64,000 bases of DNA from HyVt-105 sp049975425 (GCA_049975425.1 JBNGDI010000014.1:8559-72558); one strand, 5' to 3'; shown: positions 7,185-16,887, counted from the first letter of the stretch. Notes: generated from the letters alone by a model not told the origin. Program-made: numbers and translations.

Positions 7185-8483
7185 TCATTGTTTTTTCAGA
7201 AATATGAACTGGCCGCCTTCATCACCGGTATTTTTAATGGGTTGAAAACTGGGTGATTGCTCTGAATTATTGATCACCGGTATCCGGATCGAATTGAACA
7301 ACTGACTGGCATCAAAAAACAGGTCGTTGTTGTTCTCAAGGGCTTTCAGCAAATAATAGGCAAATACCGAATGTCCATCCCTTCCCCCATCCATCACCGG
7401 TTCAATGCCTCCGCTTGTCAGGGCCTGCCTCGACAAAAGATTATGAACCGTGCTGTAATACCTTTCCGAATTTTCAAAGGGAATGGAGACAGTCTTTCCC
7501 CTGAAAATATCTCCGCTGAAACAGGCATCGGCCACCAGGAGGGTATGTTTCGAGCGGATCCCTCCCAGAAATGTCTGTATGTCGTTGTTCGAGATATAAT
7601 TGGAAACCGATTCCGTTGTGGCATCGTAAGGTACCCAGTATCCTTTGTTCAGTTCCTGTTTGAAATCGCCGTGCCCGGAAAAATAAATAAAAACATTGTC
7701 TTCTTCATCCACGTTATCCACCAGCCACTCCATCTCCCGGATAATGCGGGCTCGGGTGGCTTCTTCATTATAAAGGGTTCTGAAATGATCGAACTTGTAT
7801 TTGCTTTTGAGGGTATTTTCTATGGCTTTGGCATCGCGGACGGCATTGTTCAGCGGAGTCCAGAATCCGCGATAATGATCAATTCCAATGATCAGGGCAT
7901 AATAATTACCGAAATGCATTTCCGCCCGTGGAGAAGAAACATTCAGTCCTTTCAGCGGATCCCCCACTCCCCGCATCTTTTCCTGAGCTGAAGATTCCGA
8001 TGCAGCCCTTGGCTGAGCAACGGGGGTAACAACCGCCTCCCTCACCGAGGCCTGATCGTCTGTTCCCCGGCACTGCACCAGCAAACTGAGGGGTTCTGCC
8101 CGGTAGCCGCTTCGGTCATGCACTTCGAGCAGAAAATTAGCCTCTCCGCTCTGCAACCTTGGTCCGGCGGTAACAGGAATCTCCACTTCTTTCATGGCAT
8201 TGATGGAATGTCTTCCCAGCGTAAATTCGGATTCATATTCCAGCCCCTGAATCCCGTTCGTTTCAGTAACATTAAGCATCAGATAATTGGCTCTGGCATC
8301 CCCAACATTTTTCAGCTTCAGGACGATCAGCACCTTTTCTTTAGGATCAATCAGTTGATTTCCATCTTTATCCCTGAATTCCCACTCAATGATAATCCGC
8401 GGGCTTCTTTCCTGAGCAGCCACTGGTGATTGCAGCAGGCAAAATCCCGGCAAAAGCAACAGAAACAAAGATTTTCCACTCAT
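7185..8483 (-). CDS. Secreted caspase-family (C14) cysteine peptidase
   Basis: 432 residues. Signal peptide MSGKSLFLLLLPGFCLLQSPVA ending near AAQ (residue 24). Residues 30-140 form an Ig-like/CARDB-type beta domain typical of cell-envelope proteins. The caspase-like domain starts at about 190 (YYALIIGIDHY), with the catalytic His271 in IYFSGHGDF and Cys321 in LLVADACFSGDIF. These peptidases usually cut after Arg or Lys; that specificity is inferred from the family. It is transcribed in the same direction as the propeller/SpoIIE gene, 49 nt upstream of it, and may share its transcript. Bacterial C14 homologues have been linked to proteolytic signalling or regulated cell death, but nothing here fixes the role. 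Confidence 0.9.
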   Translation of the reverse strand: MSGKSLFLLLLPGFCLLQSPVAAQERSPRIIIEWEFRDKDGNQLIDPKEKVLIVLKLKNVGDARANYLMLNVTETNGIQGLEYESEFTLGRHSINAMKEVEIPVTAGPRLQSGEANFLLEVHDRSGYRAEPLSLLVQCRGTDDQASVREAVVTPVAQPRAASESSAQEKMRGVGDPLKGLNVSSPRAEMHFGNYYALIIGIDHYRGFWTPLNNAVRDAKAIENTLKSKYKFDHFRTLYNEEATRARIIREMEWLVDNVDEEDNVFIYFSGHGDFKQELNKGYWVPYDATTESVSNYISNNDIQTFLGGIRSKHTLLVADACFSGDIFRGKTVSIPFENSERYYSTVHNLLSRQALTSGGIEPVMDGGRDGHSVFAYYLLKALENNNDLFFDASQLFNSIRIPVINNSEQSPSFQPIKNTGDEGGQFIFLKKQ

Positions 8484-8629
8484 GAGGCAGGTATTTGCGA
8501 AAGTACTAATTTACAATTATTCTGGAACTGGCACAACAAAGTATCGAAATTCAACAGCTTAGATTATGAACACAGAAAAAAACGGGGCGCGGAAATCACA
8601 TCTGTCCTGCACATTCCCATGTAAAATGT

Positions 8630-8637
8630 TACTTTTG
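8630..8637 (+). promoter_or_regulatory. Bacteroidetes -7 element before the hydrolase/uvrB genes
   Basis: TACTTTTG matches TAnnTTTG and ends 20 nt before the ATG at 8658. I see no TTG at the expected -33 distance, so it is only a candidate. Confidence 0.4.
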
Positions 8638-8657
8638 TATTTCAAACCTCCGGAAAC

Positions 8658-9695
8658 ATGAAGCATTATCTCCTTTTGATCCTGTTCCTGCCTGTATGGT
8701 TGCCGGGTGCATTTACAGAAGGAAAAGCCCAGCAAAACCAGATCTTCCAGGTGGCTTTCTATAATGTGGAAAATCTGTTTGACACCAATGATGATCCGTA
8801 TCCCGGGGATGATGCTTTTACACCCGGAGGCGCCAACCGGTGGGAAGAAGAAAGATACCGGAAAAAGATCAGTGATATTGCCCGTGTAATTTCAGAGATG
8901 GACACCTCCGGATTGCCGGCAGTGGTAGGCCTGTGTGAAGTGGAAAACCGGAAAGTTCTGAAGGACATGATTGCCGGACCTTTGCTGGCATCAGGCAACT
9001 ACGGGATCGTTCATCATGACGGTCCTGACTTCCGGGGCATAGATGTAGCCATGATCTACCGGAAAGATCTTTTTGAAGTGGCGGAAGAACGGACCATTCC
9101 GGTTCTTTTTCCATTCGATACAATAACCACCCGCAATATTTTATATGTCAAAGGCCTGGCCGCACAAACCGATACACTGCATTTGTTCATTAACCACTGG
9201 AGCTCAAGAAGCGAAGGACAGAGACAGACCGAACGCAGAAGGATATACTCGGCTGTGACCCTCCGGCGAGCCGTCGACTCGGTAATGAATTACCAGCCCG
9301 CGGCCCGGATACTCATCATGGGTGATTTCAACGACGAACCCACCAACACCAGCCTTCATACTGCCCTGAATGCCAATAACAAAAGGGTTAACGCTTCGGT
9401 TCGGGAACTGTACAATCTGATGTACGATATGCATAATTTTAAGGGAGAGGGAACCTATAACTACCGGGGCGATTGGAACATGCTGGATCAGATCATCGTG
9501 TCACGTTCGCTCCTGGATGCCACTGAAGGGATCAAAGCATCTGTTGACGGGGGAAAAATATACCGGGCCGAATGGATGATGTTCGAACACCCGCAATACG
9601 GTCCAGCTCCCAACCGCACCTACGGCGGAAGCCGTTACTATGGCGGCATCAGCGATCATCTGCCGGTTTATACCCGTTTAATGATCATCCGCTGA
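8658..9695 (+). CDS. Endonuclease/exonuclease/phosphatase family protein, secreted
   Basis: 345 residues with a signal peptide (MKHYLLLILFLPVWLPGAF, cleavage near KAQ). The EEP fold is shown by YNVENLFDTNDD (Asn/Asp metal site), the catalytic Glu in GLCEVENR, GDFNDEP near residue 222 and the terminal SDHLPVY (His). The DNase I-like superfamily hydrolyses phosphodiester bonds in DNA, inositol phosphates or phospholipids; the secreted Bacteroidetes branch has unknown substrates. The stop is 18 nt before uvrB, so the two are probably cotranscribed. An extracellular or periplasmic nuclease or phosphatase is the best guess. Confidence 0.88.
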   Translation: MKHYLLLILFLPVWLPGAFTEGKAQQNQIFQVAFYNVENLFDTNDDPYPGDDAFTPGGANRWEEERYRKKISDIARVISEMDTSGLPAVVGLCEVENRKVLKDMIAGPLLASGNYGIVHHDGPDFRGIDVAMIYRKDLFEVAEERTIPVLFPFDTITTRNILYVKGLAAQTDTLHLFINHWSSRSEGQRQTERRRIYSAVTLRRAVDSVMNYQPAARILIMGDFNDEPTNTSLHTALNANNKRVNASVRELYNLMYDMHNFKGEGTYNYRGDWNMLDQIIVSRSLLDATEGIKASVDGGKIYRAEWMMFEHPQYGPAPNRTYGGSRYYGGISDHLPVYTRLMIIR

Positions 9696-9713
9696 AAAAA
9701 CCGGAGAACCTGT

Positions 9714-11753
9714 ATGGGGTTTAACATTGTTTCGGAATTCCAGCCCACCGGCGACCAGCCCGAGGCTATCAGGCAACTGGTGAAAGGTTTGCGCTCAGGC
9801 ACAAGGTTCCACACCCTGCTGGGAGTAACCGGTTCGGGGAAAACATTTACCATGGCCAATGTCATCCAGGAACTGCAGCGTCCCGTGCTGATCCTGAGCC
9901 ACAACAAAACTCTGGCCGCACAGCTTTACGGCGAATTCAGATATTTCTTTCCCGAAAATGCCGTGGAATACTTCGTCAGTTATTACGATTATTACCAGCC
10001 CGAAGCATATCTGCCCGTAACCGACACCTACATTGAAAAAGACCTTTCCATCAATGAAGAGATCGAAAAGCTCAGGCTGAGCACTACTTCCAGCCTGCTT
10101 TCGGGACGGCGGGATGTCATTGTCGTGTCATCAGTTTCCTGTCTTTATGGTATTGGGAATCCTGAAGATTTTCACAACACAAGTATCCCGGTCAAAAAGG
10201 GACAGTTGTTCAGCCGTAACCAGTTCCTCAGAAAGCTGGTGGAAGCCCTTTATTCCCGCACGGAGTCGGGCCTGGAAAGGGGGCGGTTCCGGGTGAGGGG
10301 CGACACGGTGGATATATTTGTGGCATACGGGGATATGGGATACCGGATTATTTTCTGGGGAGATGAAGTGGAAAATATTCAGATGATCGATCCGGCCGGA
10401 GGCAATGTGATCCGGACCCTGGATGAAGTGATGATATACCCGGCCAATATATTTGTGACAACCAAAGAACGTATGGAAAGGGCCCTGTACCAGATTGAAC
10501 AGGATATGTTCGATCAGGTGGAATATTTCAAGGATCAGGCCCGGTATACCGAAGCAAAAAGAATTGAGGAAAGGGTGCGTTTCGATCTGGAAATGATCAG
10601 GGAACTGGGATACTGTTCAGGCATAGAAAACTATTCCAGGTATTTTGACGGGAGGAAACCCGGAACCCGCCCTTTCTGCCTGCTGGACTACTTCCCGGAT
10701 GATTTCCTGACCATCATTGACGAGAGCCATGTAACCATTCCCCAGATCAGGGCCATGTACGGAGGGGATCATTCCCGTAAATCCACCCTGGTGGAATACG
10801 GATTCAGGCTGCCGGCAGCTATTGATAACCGTCCCCTGAAATTCGAGGAGTTCGAATCCCTGATCGGACAGACCGTATTTGTCAGCGCCACACCGGCCGA
10901 CTACGAGCTTGCCCGGTCGGAAGGAATTATTGTGGAACAGCTGGTCCGCCCAACAGGTTTACCCGACCCGGAAATCGAGGTACGTTCCACCGCCCGGCAG
11001 ATCGATGACCTGATCGGAGAGATCCGCACGCGGGTAAGCAGGAAAGAACGCATTCTGGTTACCACCCTTACCAAGCGCATGGCGGAAGAGCTTACCCAGT
11101 ACCTCGTCCAGGTGAATATCCGCAGCCGGTATATTCATTCCGACATCGATACCCTGGAAAGGGTGGAGATCATGGACAACCTGCGCAGCGGCCGTATCGA
11201 TGTCCTGGTAGGGGTCAATCTGCTGCGTGAGGGGCTCGACCTGCCGGAAGTATCCCTGGTGGCTATTCTGGATGCCGACAAGGAAGGATTCCTGCGATCA
11301 GAAAGATCGCTGACACAGACCGCAGGCAGGGCGGCCAGGAACCTGTACGGAAAAGTGATTATGTATGCCGACAAGGTGACCGAATCCATGCGGAAGACCA
11401 TGGATGAAACGAATCGGCGGAGGGAAAAGCAACTGGCCTATAACCGGGAACACGGGATTACCCCACGCCAGATCGAAAGAGCGGGAAGACCCACCATGGG
11501 AATGCCCAGGGAAAAAGCTGCCGGGAAGAAAAAGGTATACGTTGAACCAGAGCAACTCGATGTGGCTGCAGATCCGGTGGTAAGCTACATGGGACGTGAA
11601 GCGCTGGTCAGGACCATTGAAAAAGCCCGCCGTTCCATGGAAAAAGCCGCTTCGGAACTTGATTTCATTGAAGCTGCCCGGTACCGGGATGAGATGTATG
11701 CCCTGGAGAAAATACTGAAATCAAAATTTCCGGAAATAAAAAAAAACAGGTAA
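9714..11753 (+). CDS. uvrB: Excinuclease ABC subunit B
   Basis: 679 residues, the usual length. It carries Walker A GVTGSGKT at residues 37-44, the beta-hairpin region YYDYYQPEAYLP, the DExx box as IIDESH, helicase motifs SATP and VTTLTKRMAEELT, motif VI QTAGRAARN, and a C-terminal UVR motif (AASELDFIEAARYRDEM) that binds UvrC. UvrB is loaded by UvrA, verifies damage and recruits UvrC in nucleotide excision repair. All motifs are present and the gene is intact. The start ATG at 9714 gives the standard GFNIVSEFQPTGDQP opening. Confidence 0.98.
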   Translation: MGFNIVSEFQPTGDQPEAIRQLVKGLRSGTRFHTLLGVTGSGKTFTMANVIQELQRPVLILSHNKTLAAQLYGEFRYFFPENAVEYFVSYYDYYQPEAYLPVTDTYIEKDLSINEEIEKLRLSTTSSLLSGRRDVIVVSSVSCLYGIGNPEDFHNTSIPVKKGQLFSRNQFLRKLVEALYSRTESGLERGRFRVRGDTVDIFVAYGDMGYRIIFWGDEVENIQMIDPAGGNVIRTLDEVMIYPANIFVTTKERMERALYQIEQDMFDQVEYFKDQARYTEAKRIEERVRFDLEMIRELGYCSGIENYSRYFDGRKPGTRPFCLLDYFPDDFLTIIDESHVTIPQIRAMYGGDHSRKSTLVEYGFRLPAAIDNRPLKFEEFESLIGQTVFVSATPADYELARSEGIIVEQLVRPTGLPDPEIEVRSTARQIDDLIGEIRTRVSRKERILVTTLTKRMAEELTQYLVQVNIRSRYIHSDIDTLERVEIMDNLRSGRIDVLVGVNLLREGLDLPEVSLVAILDADKEGFLRSERSLTQTAGRAARNLYGKVIMYADKVTESMRKTMDETNRRREKQLAYNREHGITPRQIERAGRPTMGMPREKAAGKKKVYVEPEQLDVAADPVVSYMGREALVRTIEKARRSMEKAASELDFIEAARYRDEMYALEKILKSKFPEIKKNR

Positions 11754-11782
11754 ATTCACCCCAAACCCGGTTATCGGAAACA

Positions 11783-12232
11783 ATGAAATTCAGCCGTTTT
11801 CGCATCTTTTTTCTATTCATGATCCTTCTGCTGGGACCGCAATGCAAATCCACCCGGACGGTTCAATCGGGCTTTTATTCCGAAAAGGAATTGATCATTG
11901 ATTACGATATGGAACTGCCGGAGGAAACGGATAGCCACTTTGAGATTTACGATGTTTCCATGCATGACGGAAAGCTTTATATCTATGTAAGATACCGCGC
12001 CGGAGAGGTTCTGGATGATTTTGAACTGTTTACCAACGGGTTGCTGACCAAAACTTATCCTCCCATGGTACCCCTGGTACTGAAAAGAAATCCCTCGGGA
12101 ACGAAAGGAGAAAAAATGGTTATAGAAGAATTGATCTTTGATGTAAGCAAGGCCCGGCAATGGGCCGATGATCAGATAATATTCCGTTTGCTCGGCTATC
12201 CCAATGTCATTATCTACCGCATCAGGAAATAA
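11783..12232 (+). CDS. Small predicted lipoprotein of unknown function
   Basis: 149 residues. The N-terminus MKFSRFRIFFLFMILLLGPQC is a hydrophobic signal ending in a lipobox-like LGPQC, so Cys21 is the likely lipidated residue. The remainder (to the C-terminal NVIIYRIRK) is predicted beta-rich, with alternating hydrophobic strands such as GKLYIYVRYRAGEV and DFELFTNGLL, resembling a small beta-sandwich. I do not recognise a family. It lies 29 nt after uvrB and ends at a shared bidirectional terminator, so it is the last gene of that transcription unit. Confidence 0.7.
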   Translation: MKFSRFRIFFLFMILLLGPQCKSTRTVQSGFYSEKELIIDYDMELPEETDSHFEIYDVSMHDGKLYIYVRYRAGEVLDDFELFTNGLLTKTYPPMVPLVLKRNPSGTKGEKMVIEELIFDVSKARQWADDQIIFRLLGYPNVIIYRIRK

Positions 12233-12258
12233 AAAAACATCCGGCCGGCTGTTTTTTT
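12231..12258. terminator. Bidirectional terminator between the lipoprotein gene and rpoD
   Basis: AAAAAAACA (12231-12239) pairs with TGTTTTTTT (12250-12258) around CCGGCCGG, giving T runs on both strands between two convergent stop codons. Confidence 0.8.
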
Positions 12259-12260
12259 AT

Positions 12261-13121
12261 TTAACCCAGGTATGATTTCAGCAATTTACTGCGGGAAGTA
12301 TGCCGCAACCTTCTGATAGCTTTCTCCTTGATCTGCCTTACCCTTTCACGGGTCAGACCGAATTTTTCTCCGATCTCCTCCAGAGTCATTTCCTGCACAC
12401 CTATTCCGAAGAACAGCTTGATAATGTCTCTTTCGCGCTCGGTAAGCGTGGCCAGCGCCCTTTCTATTTCGCGTGTCAGTGATTCGTTCAGCAATTCCTT
12501 GTCGGCATTGGGCGAATCGGTGTTGGGAAGAACATCCAGCAGGCTGTTATCCTCCCCGTCAACAAAGGGAGCATCGACCGATACGTGCCTTCCGGAAACA
12601 CGCAGTGTGTCGTTTACTTTTTCTTTCGGAAGCTCCAGGGCTTCAGCCAGCTCTTCCGCAGAAGGAGTTCTTTCAAATTGCTGTTCAAACTTGGAAAAAG
12701 CCTTGTTGATTTTGTTAAGGGATCCTACCTGGTTAAGCGGCAGGCGAACAATACGTGATTGTTCGGCCAGCGCCTGAAGAATGGATTGCCGGATCCACCA
12801 TACGGCATAGGAAATAAATTTAAAACCCCGGGTTTCATCAAATTTTTCAGCCGCCTTGATCAGGCCGAGGTTGCCTTCATTGATCAGATCAGGAAGGCTC
12901 AATCCCTGGTTCTGATACTGTTTGGCTACGGACACCACAAAACGAAGATTGGCCCGGGTCAGCTTTTCCAGCGCATCCCTGTCGCCCTTTTTAATCCTCT
13001 GGGCGAGCTCGACTTCTTCTTCAACGGTAATCAGTTCCTCTTTACCTATTTCCTGCAGGTACTTGTCCAGAGAAGCACTCTCACGGTTCGTGATGGACTT
13101 CGTAATCTTGAGTTGTCTCAT
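12261..13121 (-). CDS. rpoD: Primary sigma factor RpoD (SigA), Bacteroidetes short form
   Basis: 286 residues starting MRQLKITKSITNRESASLDKYL. Region 1.1 is absent, as is normal in this phylum. Region 1.2 (SLDKYLQEIGKEELITVEEE), region 2 with the -10 binding helices (FKFISYAVWWIRQSILQAL), region 3 and region 4 with the HTH (TLEEIGEKFGLTRERVRQIKEKAIRRLR) are all present. This factor recognises TTTG/TAnnTTTG promoters, which are seen before several genes here including its own. It is flanked by terminators on both sides, so it is probably monocistronic. Confidence 0.97.
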   Translation of the reverse strand: MRQLKITKSITNRESASLDKYLQEIGKEELITVEEEVELAQRIKKGDRDALEKLTRANLRFVVSVAKQYQNQGLSLPDLINEGNLGLIKAAEKFDETRGFKFISYAVWWIRQSILQALAEQSRIVRLPLNQVGSLNKINKAFSKFEQQFERTPSAEELAEALELPKEKVNDTLRVSGRHVSVDAPFVDGEDNSLLDVLPNTDSPNADKELLNESLTREIERALATLTERERDIIKLFFGIGVQEMTLEEIGEKFGLTRERVRQIKEKAIRRLRHTSRSKLLKSYLG

Positions 13122-13145
13122 CTACAATGATTTGTTAATATTTTG

Positions 13146-13177
13146 CAAAGTTAGACCATTTGGGAATAAAATTCAAT
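13146..13177 (-). promoter_or_regulatory. rpoD promoter (TTG-N20-TAACTTTG)
   Basis: On the minus strand the -7 element TAACTTTG (13153-13146) is preceded by ATTG with 20 nt between TTG and TA, the canonical Bacteroidetes spacing. The -7 element lies 25 nt from the rpoD ATG. Confidence 0.7.
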
Positions 13178-13207
13178 TATTTTTTTCATTCTTCAGAGAC
13201 ATGAAAA

Positions 13208-13231
13208 AAAGACCTGCTGCAGCAGGTCTTT
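13208..13231 (-). terminator. Terminator of the htrA gene
   Basis: A perfect 24-nt palindrome AAAGACCTGCTG/CAGCAGGTCTTT followed on the minus strand by a T run, 27 nt after the htrA stop. Confidence 0.85.
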
Positions 13232-13258
13232 CCTTCTGCAAGCAACAGGTTCAAAAAA

Positions 13259-14710
13259 TCAGAATTTCACTACATATACATAAATATATCTTCCTCCCGG
13301 ATAGATTCCTTCTATTTCAACCGATGAACCTTTCGGCTGTCGGGTAAGGAAATTTTTCACCTGTGCGGCCGATTCAACCGGTTCCCCGTCGATGCTGGTG
13401 ATCACGAAATTTTTCTTGATGCCTGCATCCAGCAAAGCTCCTTCTCCAAGTTCCGTGATCTGCACACCGTTGTCAATCTGGAGACGGTTCTTCAGGCTCC
13501 TGTCTATATCCCTGAATTTTGCCCCCAGCACGTTGGTTTCAGCGGTAATATACCTTGCTTCGCCTTCCATGTTACGTAAAACCACCTCAAATTGTTTCTC
13601 CCTGTTGTTTCTTTTTACCACAACATCAACCTTATCCTTTGGGCGATAGCGGCTTACCTGTTCCTGAAGTTCTGATACCGAATTCACCTTTACCCCGTTT
13701 ATGGAAATAATGACATCTCCTGGTTCGATACCGGCTGCCTGGGCAGCCCCGTTTTCGGCTACTCCGCTGATATAAACCCCTTCAATGGACTCCAGGTCGT
13801 TTTCTTTTGCCAGTTCATTAGTTACATCAGTAATGGTCACACCGAGGACAGCCCGCTGAACGGAACCGAATTCGATAATATCGGCCACGATTTTTTTTAC
13901 AATATTCACCGGTACGGCAAAAGAATTACCGGCATAGGCCCCGTTAGGAGAAATTATGGCCGTATTGATCCCAACCAGCTCTCCCCGGGTATTCACAAGC
14001 GCTCCCCCGCTGTTCCCACGGTTCAGAGCAGCATCGGTCTGAATGAACGATTCCACGCGGTAGTTGTCGGGAAGAATGCCCAGGTTTCTGCCTTTTGCAC
14101 TCACAATCCCGGCTGTGACCGTCGAGGTCAGATTAAATGGATTGCCCACAGCCAGTACCCATTCACCGAGTTTCAGATTGTCGGAGTCACCGAAGGGAAT
14201 GAAAGGAAAATCCTCGCCCTTGATCTTTAGCAGGGCAATATCGGTACTGGGATCGGTACCGATGATCTCGGCTTTGAAAACCCGTTTGTCATTCAGGGTC
14301 ACCTCGATATCATCGGCTCCTTCCACCACATGATTGTTGGTCACAATATACCCGTCGGGAGAAACGATCACCCCCGAACCTATCCCTACAATGGGTGTGG
14401 GCTCACTCCTGTAAATATCCCCGTAGAAAAACTCATAGAAGGGATTTGTATACCTTTGCCTTTGAAATTTCGTATTTTTTACATGTACCACGGCATGAAC
14501 CGATTTTTCCGCAGCTACGGTGAAGTCAAGATGGCTGCCTTCAAAACTGGCAGGATAATTGGCCAGGCTGACTGATTGCGTATCATACTGTTGCCAGACC
14601 AGTGGATGAGTTTGCTTTTCAGCGGGAAAAACCGCCGCATACAATATAATTCCCACCACAGCCCCTGTCATTGCAATCAATAAGGTTCCAAGTGTCTTTT
14701 TCGTATTCAT
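13259..14710 (-). CDS. HtrA/DegP-like periplasmic serine protease
   Basis: 483 residues from MNTKKTLGTLLIAMTGAV; this start gives a proper signal anchor, while an upstream in-frame ATG at 14782 would add 24 polar residues. The trypsin-like domain holds the triad: His in VTNNHVVEGADD, Asp in PSTDIALLKI and Ser in NRGNSGGALV. Two PDZ domains follow (from about residue 270 and near 390), the second after FRDIDRSLKNRLQ. HtrA proteins degrade or refold damaged envelope proteins; the N-terminal segment may be cleaved or stay as a membrane anchor. It has its own terminator and lies just upstream of rpoD on the same strand. Confidence 0.95.
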   Translation of the reverse strand: MNTKKTLGTLLIAMTGAVVGIILYAAVFPAEKQTHPLVWQQYDTQSVSLANYPASFEGSHLDFTVAAEKSVHAVVHVKNTKFQRQRYTNPFYEFFYGDIYRSEPTPIVGIGSGVIVSPDGYIVTNNHVVEGADDIEVTLNDKRVFKAEIIGTDPSTDIALLKIKGEDFPFIPFGDSDNLKLGEWVLAVGNPFNLTSTVTAGIVSAKGRNLGILPDNYRVESFIQTDAALNRGNSGGALVNTRGELVGINTAIISPNGAYAGNSFAVPVNIVKKIVADIIEFGSVQRAVLGVTITDVTNELAKENDLESIEGVYISGVAENGAAQAAGIEPGDVIISINGVKVNSVSELQEQVSRYRPKDKVDVVVKRNNREKQFEVVLRNMEGEARYITAETNVLGAKFRDIDRSLKNRLQIDNGVQITELGEGALLDAGIKKNFVITSIDGEPVESAAQVKNFLTRQPKGSSVEIEGIYPGGRYIYVYVVKF

Positions 14711-14898
14711 AACAGAAGTTTTTTTTATTTTTACTTTTCCGGCATAAAACAAAATTCGGCTTTTTTCATGAGAAATGCTCAAAAATTATGCCTCCTGTCC
14801 GGATATGACACACAAAATATTACCTTATAATACTATTTTACAATATGTTGCAACACTTCTTCCCACAGTCTTATTTAACATGATTTAACGTTTGATCC

Positions 14899-15681
14899 AT
14901 GCAGTTAGCATTCGAGAAATACCAGGGAACCGGAAATGACTTCATTCTGACCGACGGAAGGGCAACAGAGGTTATCCCGGGAGAAGAGCAGATCAAATTT
15001 CTGTGTGACAGGCATTTCGGGATAGGAGCTGACGGGTTCATGATCCTTCTTCCCCACGGGAAACATGCTTTCGGAATGAAATACTACAATGCCGACGGCC
15101 GGGAAAGTACCATGTGCGGAAACGGCGGAAGGTGCATGATCGAATATGCCCGATCCCTGGGCTTGTTCGGGAAGCAGGGAACCTTTCTTGCCACCGATGG
15201 AATCCATCAGGGAAGAATCCTCGACAATGGCATGATCAGTCTGAAAATGAACGATGTTGTCAGGGTCGAACCCTGCCTGAACGGCTATTATCTCGATACG
15301 GGATCGCCCCATTATGTGGAATTCGTAACAGATGTTTCCCGGCTGAATGTAACGGAAGCCGGGCAAAAAATCAGACACCACGAAGCGTTCAAACCGGCTG
15401 GTACAAATGTGAACTTTGCCGAAATTATGGGACCCGGGAAGCTCTACGTCAGGACTTTTGAACGCGGAGTGGAAGCTGAGACCCTCTCCTGCGGCACCGG
15501 TGTGACAGCGTCTGCCATTTCGTCAGTTTTCTACACAGGCCACAGGAACCGGAATTTCACTATTGAAACCCGTGGGGGCAGGTTAAAAATCAGTTTTAGC
15601 GTAAACAGGGAGGGGATCTTTCAGAATGTCTGGCTTACCGGGCCGGCCATTCATGTTTTCTCAGGCACCATCACGGTATGA
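14899..15681 (+). CDS. dapF: Diaminopimelate epimerase
   Basis: 260 residues. Both catalytic cysteines are present: Cys73 in STMCGNGGRCMIEYAR and Cys198 in LSCGTGVTASA. The opening FEKYQGTGNDFIL is the family signature. DapF interconverts LL- and meso-diaminopimelate, a precursor of lysine and of peptidoglycan, without a cofactor. It is slightly shorter than the E. coli enzyme (274 aa). No other lysine genes are adjacent. Confidence 0.97.
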   Translation: MQLAFEKYQGTGNDFILTDGRATEVIPGEEQIKFLCDRHFGIGADGFMILLPHGKHAFGMKYYNADGRESTMCGNGGRCMIEYARSLGLFGKQGTFLATDGIHQGRILDNGMISLKMNDVVRVEPCLNGYYLDTGSPHYVEFVTDVSRLNVTEAGQKIRHHEAFKPAGTNVNFAEIMGPGKLYVRTFERGVEAETLSCGTGVTASAISSVFYTGHRNRNFTIETRGGRLKISFSVNREGIFQNVWLTGPAIHVFSGTITV

Positions 15682-15804
15682 GGTGGCATATGCCCGGAAC
15701 GGGCAAGCCTCAGGCATTTACCTGTTCTTAAATACGGTTCCCGGCTTCCCTGTTTAATGGCAAAATGGCTATATTTAAAGGTTGTTTTAAAGGATTAAAT
15801 CATC

Positions 15805-16887
15805 ATGACCATGAAAAAGACCTGGATTACCCTGGGCATAGCCCTGATGTCGGCCACTCTCCTGAAAGCACAGACCGATCAGGGCCTGCACGAAGAAATC
15901 AGCCGGTTACAACGTGCTTTTGAAAGTCTGAACCACCGGCTGGATGTATTGGAAAAAAATATCGACGACGTACTCTGGTTCGAACGAGTGGGCGATGTGG
16001 CGGTCATCGACAAGGTCTACATGTACGGCCCACCTCTGTGGAAAGAATCCAATCCAACTGCCATGGGGGCGGGAAATCCCGTCAAATTCTGGTCGTACAT
16101 TTTTTTCCCGCGTGACCTGGATCCCGGAAAAAAATACCCCCTGATCGTTTTCCCGCACGGAGGGGTACATGCTGATTTCACCACTTATTACACCCACATT
16201 GTAAGGGAACTGATTTCCCAGGGATACGTAATCGTGGCAGCCGAATACCGGGGAAGCACCGGTTACGGAGCAGCTCATTACCGGAAAATAGATTACGGCG
16301 GGCTGGAAGTGGAAGATGTATATTCCAGCAGAAACTACATGATCGAAAACTACCCTTTTATCGACAAAAACCGGATAGGTATCATCGGATGGAGCCACGG
16401 AGGGCTCATCACCCTGTTCAATATTTTCAACCACCCCGACGATTACAAGGTGGCCTTTGCCGGTGTGCCTGTCAGCGACCTGATTGCCCGGATGGGGTAC
16501 ATGACACAGGGATACCGTGACCTGTACTCGGCCGACTACCACATCGGGCAAACGGCCCATGAGAACGTGGAAGAGTACAGGCGCCGCTCACCTGCATGGA
16601 ACGCTGAAAAGCTGCAGACTCCCCTGCTGATCCACACCAATACCAGCGACGATGACGTGAATGTACTGGAAGTGGAGCACCTGATCAAATCACTGAAAGC
16701 CGAAGGAAAGCAGTTCGAATACAAAATTTTCCAGGAAGCTCCGGGCGGTCATTCCTTTGACCGGCTCGATACCAAAATGGCCAAGAAGATCCGCTTAGAC
16801 ATATATGCCTTCCTGGCTCGTTACCTTGATCCTCCCAGTCCCTTCCGGAACCTTCAGGATCTTCAGAAAGCCGGATACAAATACTAA
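15805..16887 (+). CDS. Secreted alpha/beta hydrolase, prolyl-oligopeptidase-like
   Basis: 360 residues. Signal peptide MTMKKTWITLGIALMSATLLKA (a second ATG at 15811 may be the start), then a predicted coiled-coil of about 35 residues (HEEISRLQRAFESLNHRLDVL). The alpha/beta hydrolase core has the oxyanion-side HGGVHADF, the nucleophile Ser in IGWSHGGLIT, the acid Asp in NTSDDDVNVLE and the His in GGHSFDR. The S9-type catalytic domain lacks the beta-propeller of true prolyl oligopeptidases, so it may be an esterase or dipeptidyl peptidase-like enzyme. The short coiled coil may drive oligomerisation. No clear operon partner. Confidence 0.85.
   Translation: MTMKKTWITLGIALMSATLLKAQTDQGLHEEISRLQRAFESLNHRLDVLEKNIDDVLWFERVGDVAVIDKVYMYGPPLWKESNPTAMGAGNPVKFWSYIFFPRDLDPGKKYPLIVFPHGGVHADFTTYYTHIVRELISQGYVIVAAEYRGSTGYGAAHYRKIDYGGLEVEDVYSSRNYMIENYPFIDKNRIGIIGWSHGGLITLFNIFNHPDDYKVAFAGVPVSDLIARMGYMTQGYRDLYSADYHIGQTAHENVEEYRRRSPAWNAEKLQTPLLIHTNTSDDDVNVLEVEHLIKSLKAEGKQFEYKIFQEAPGGHSFDRLDTKMAKKIRLDIYAFLARYLDPPSPFRNLQDLQKAGYKY

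Noticed and set aside
10846..10860. TTCGAATCC, a T-arm-like sequence
   Set aside because: Lies within uvrB coding sequence (EEFESLIG) and no cloverleaf forms around it.
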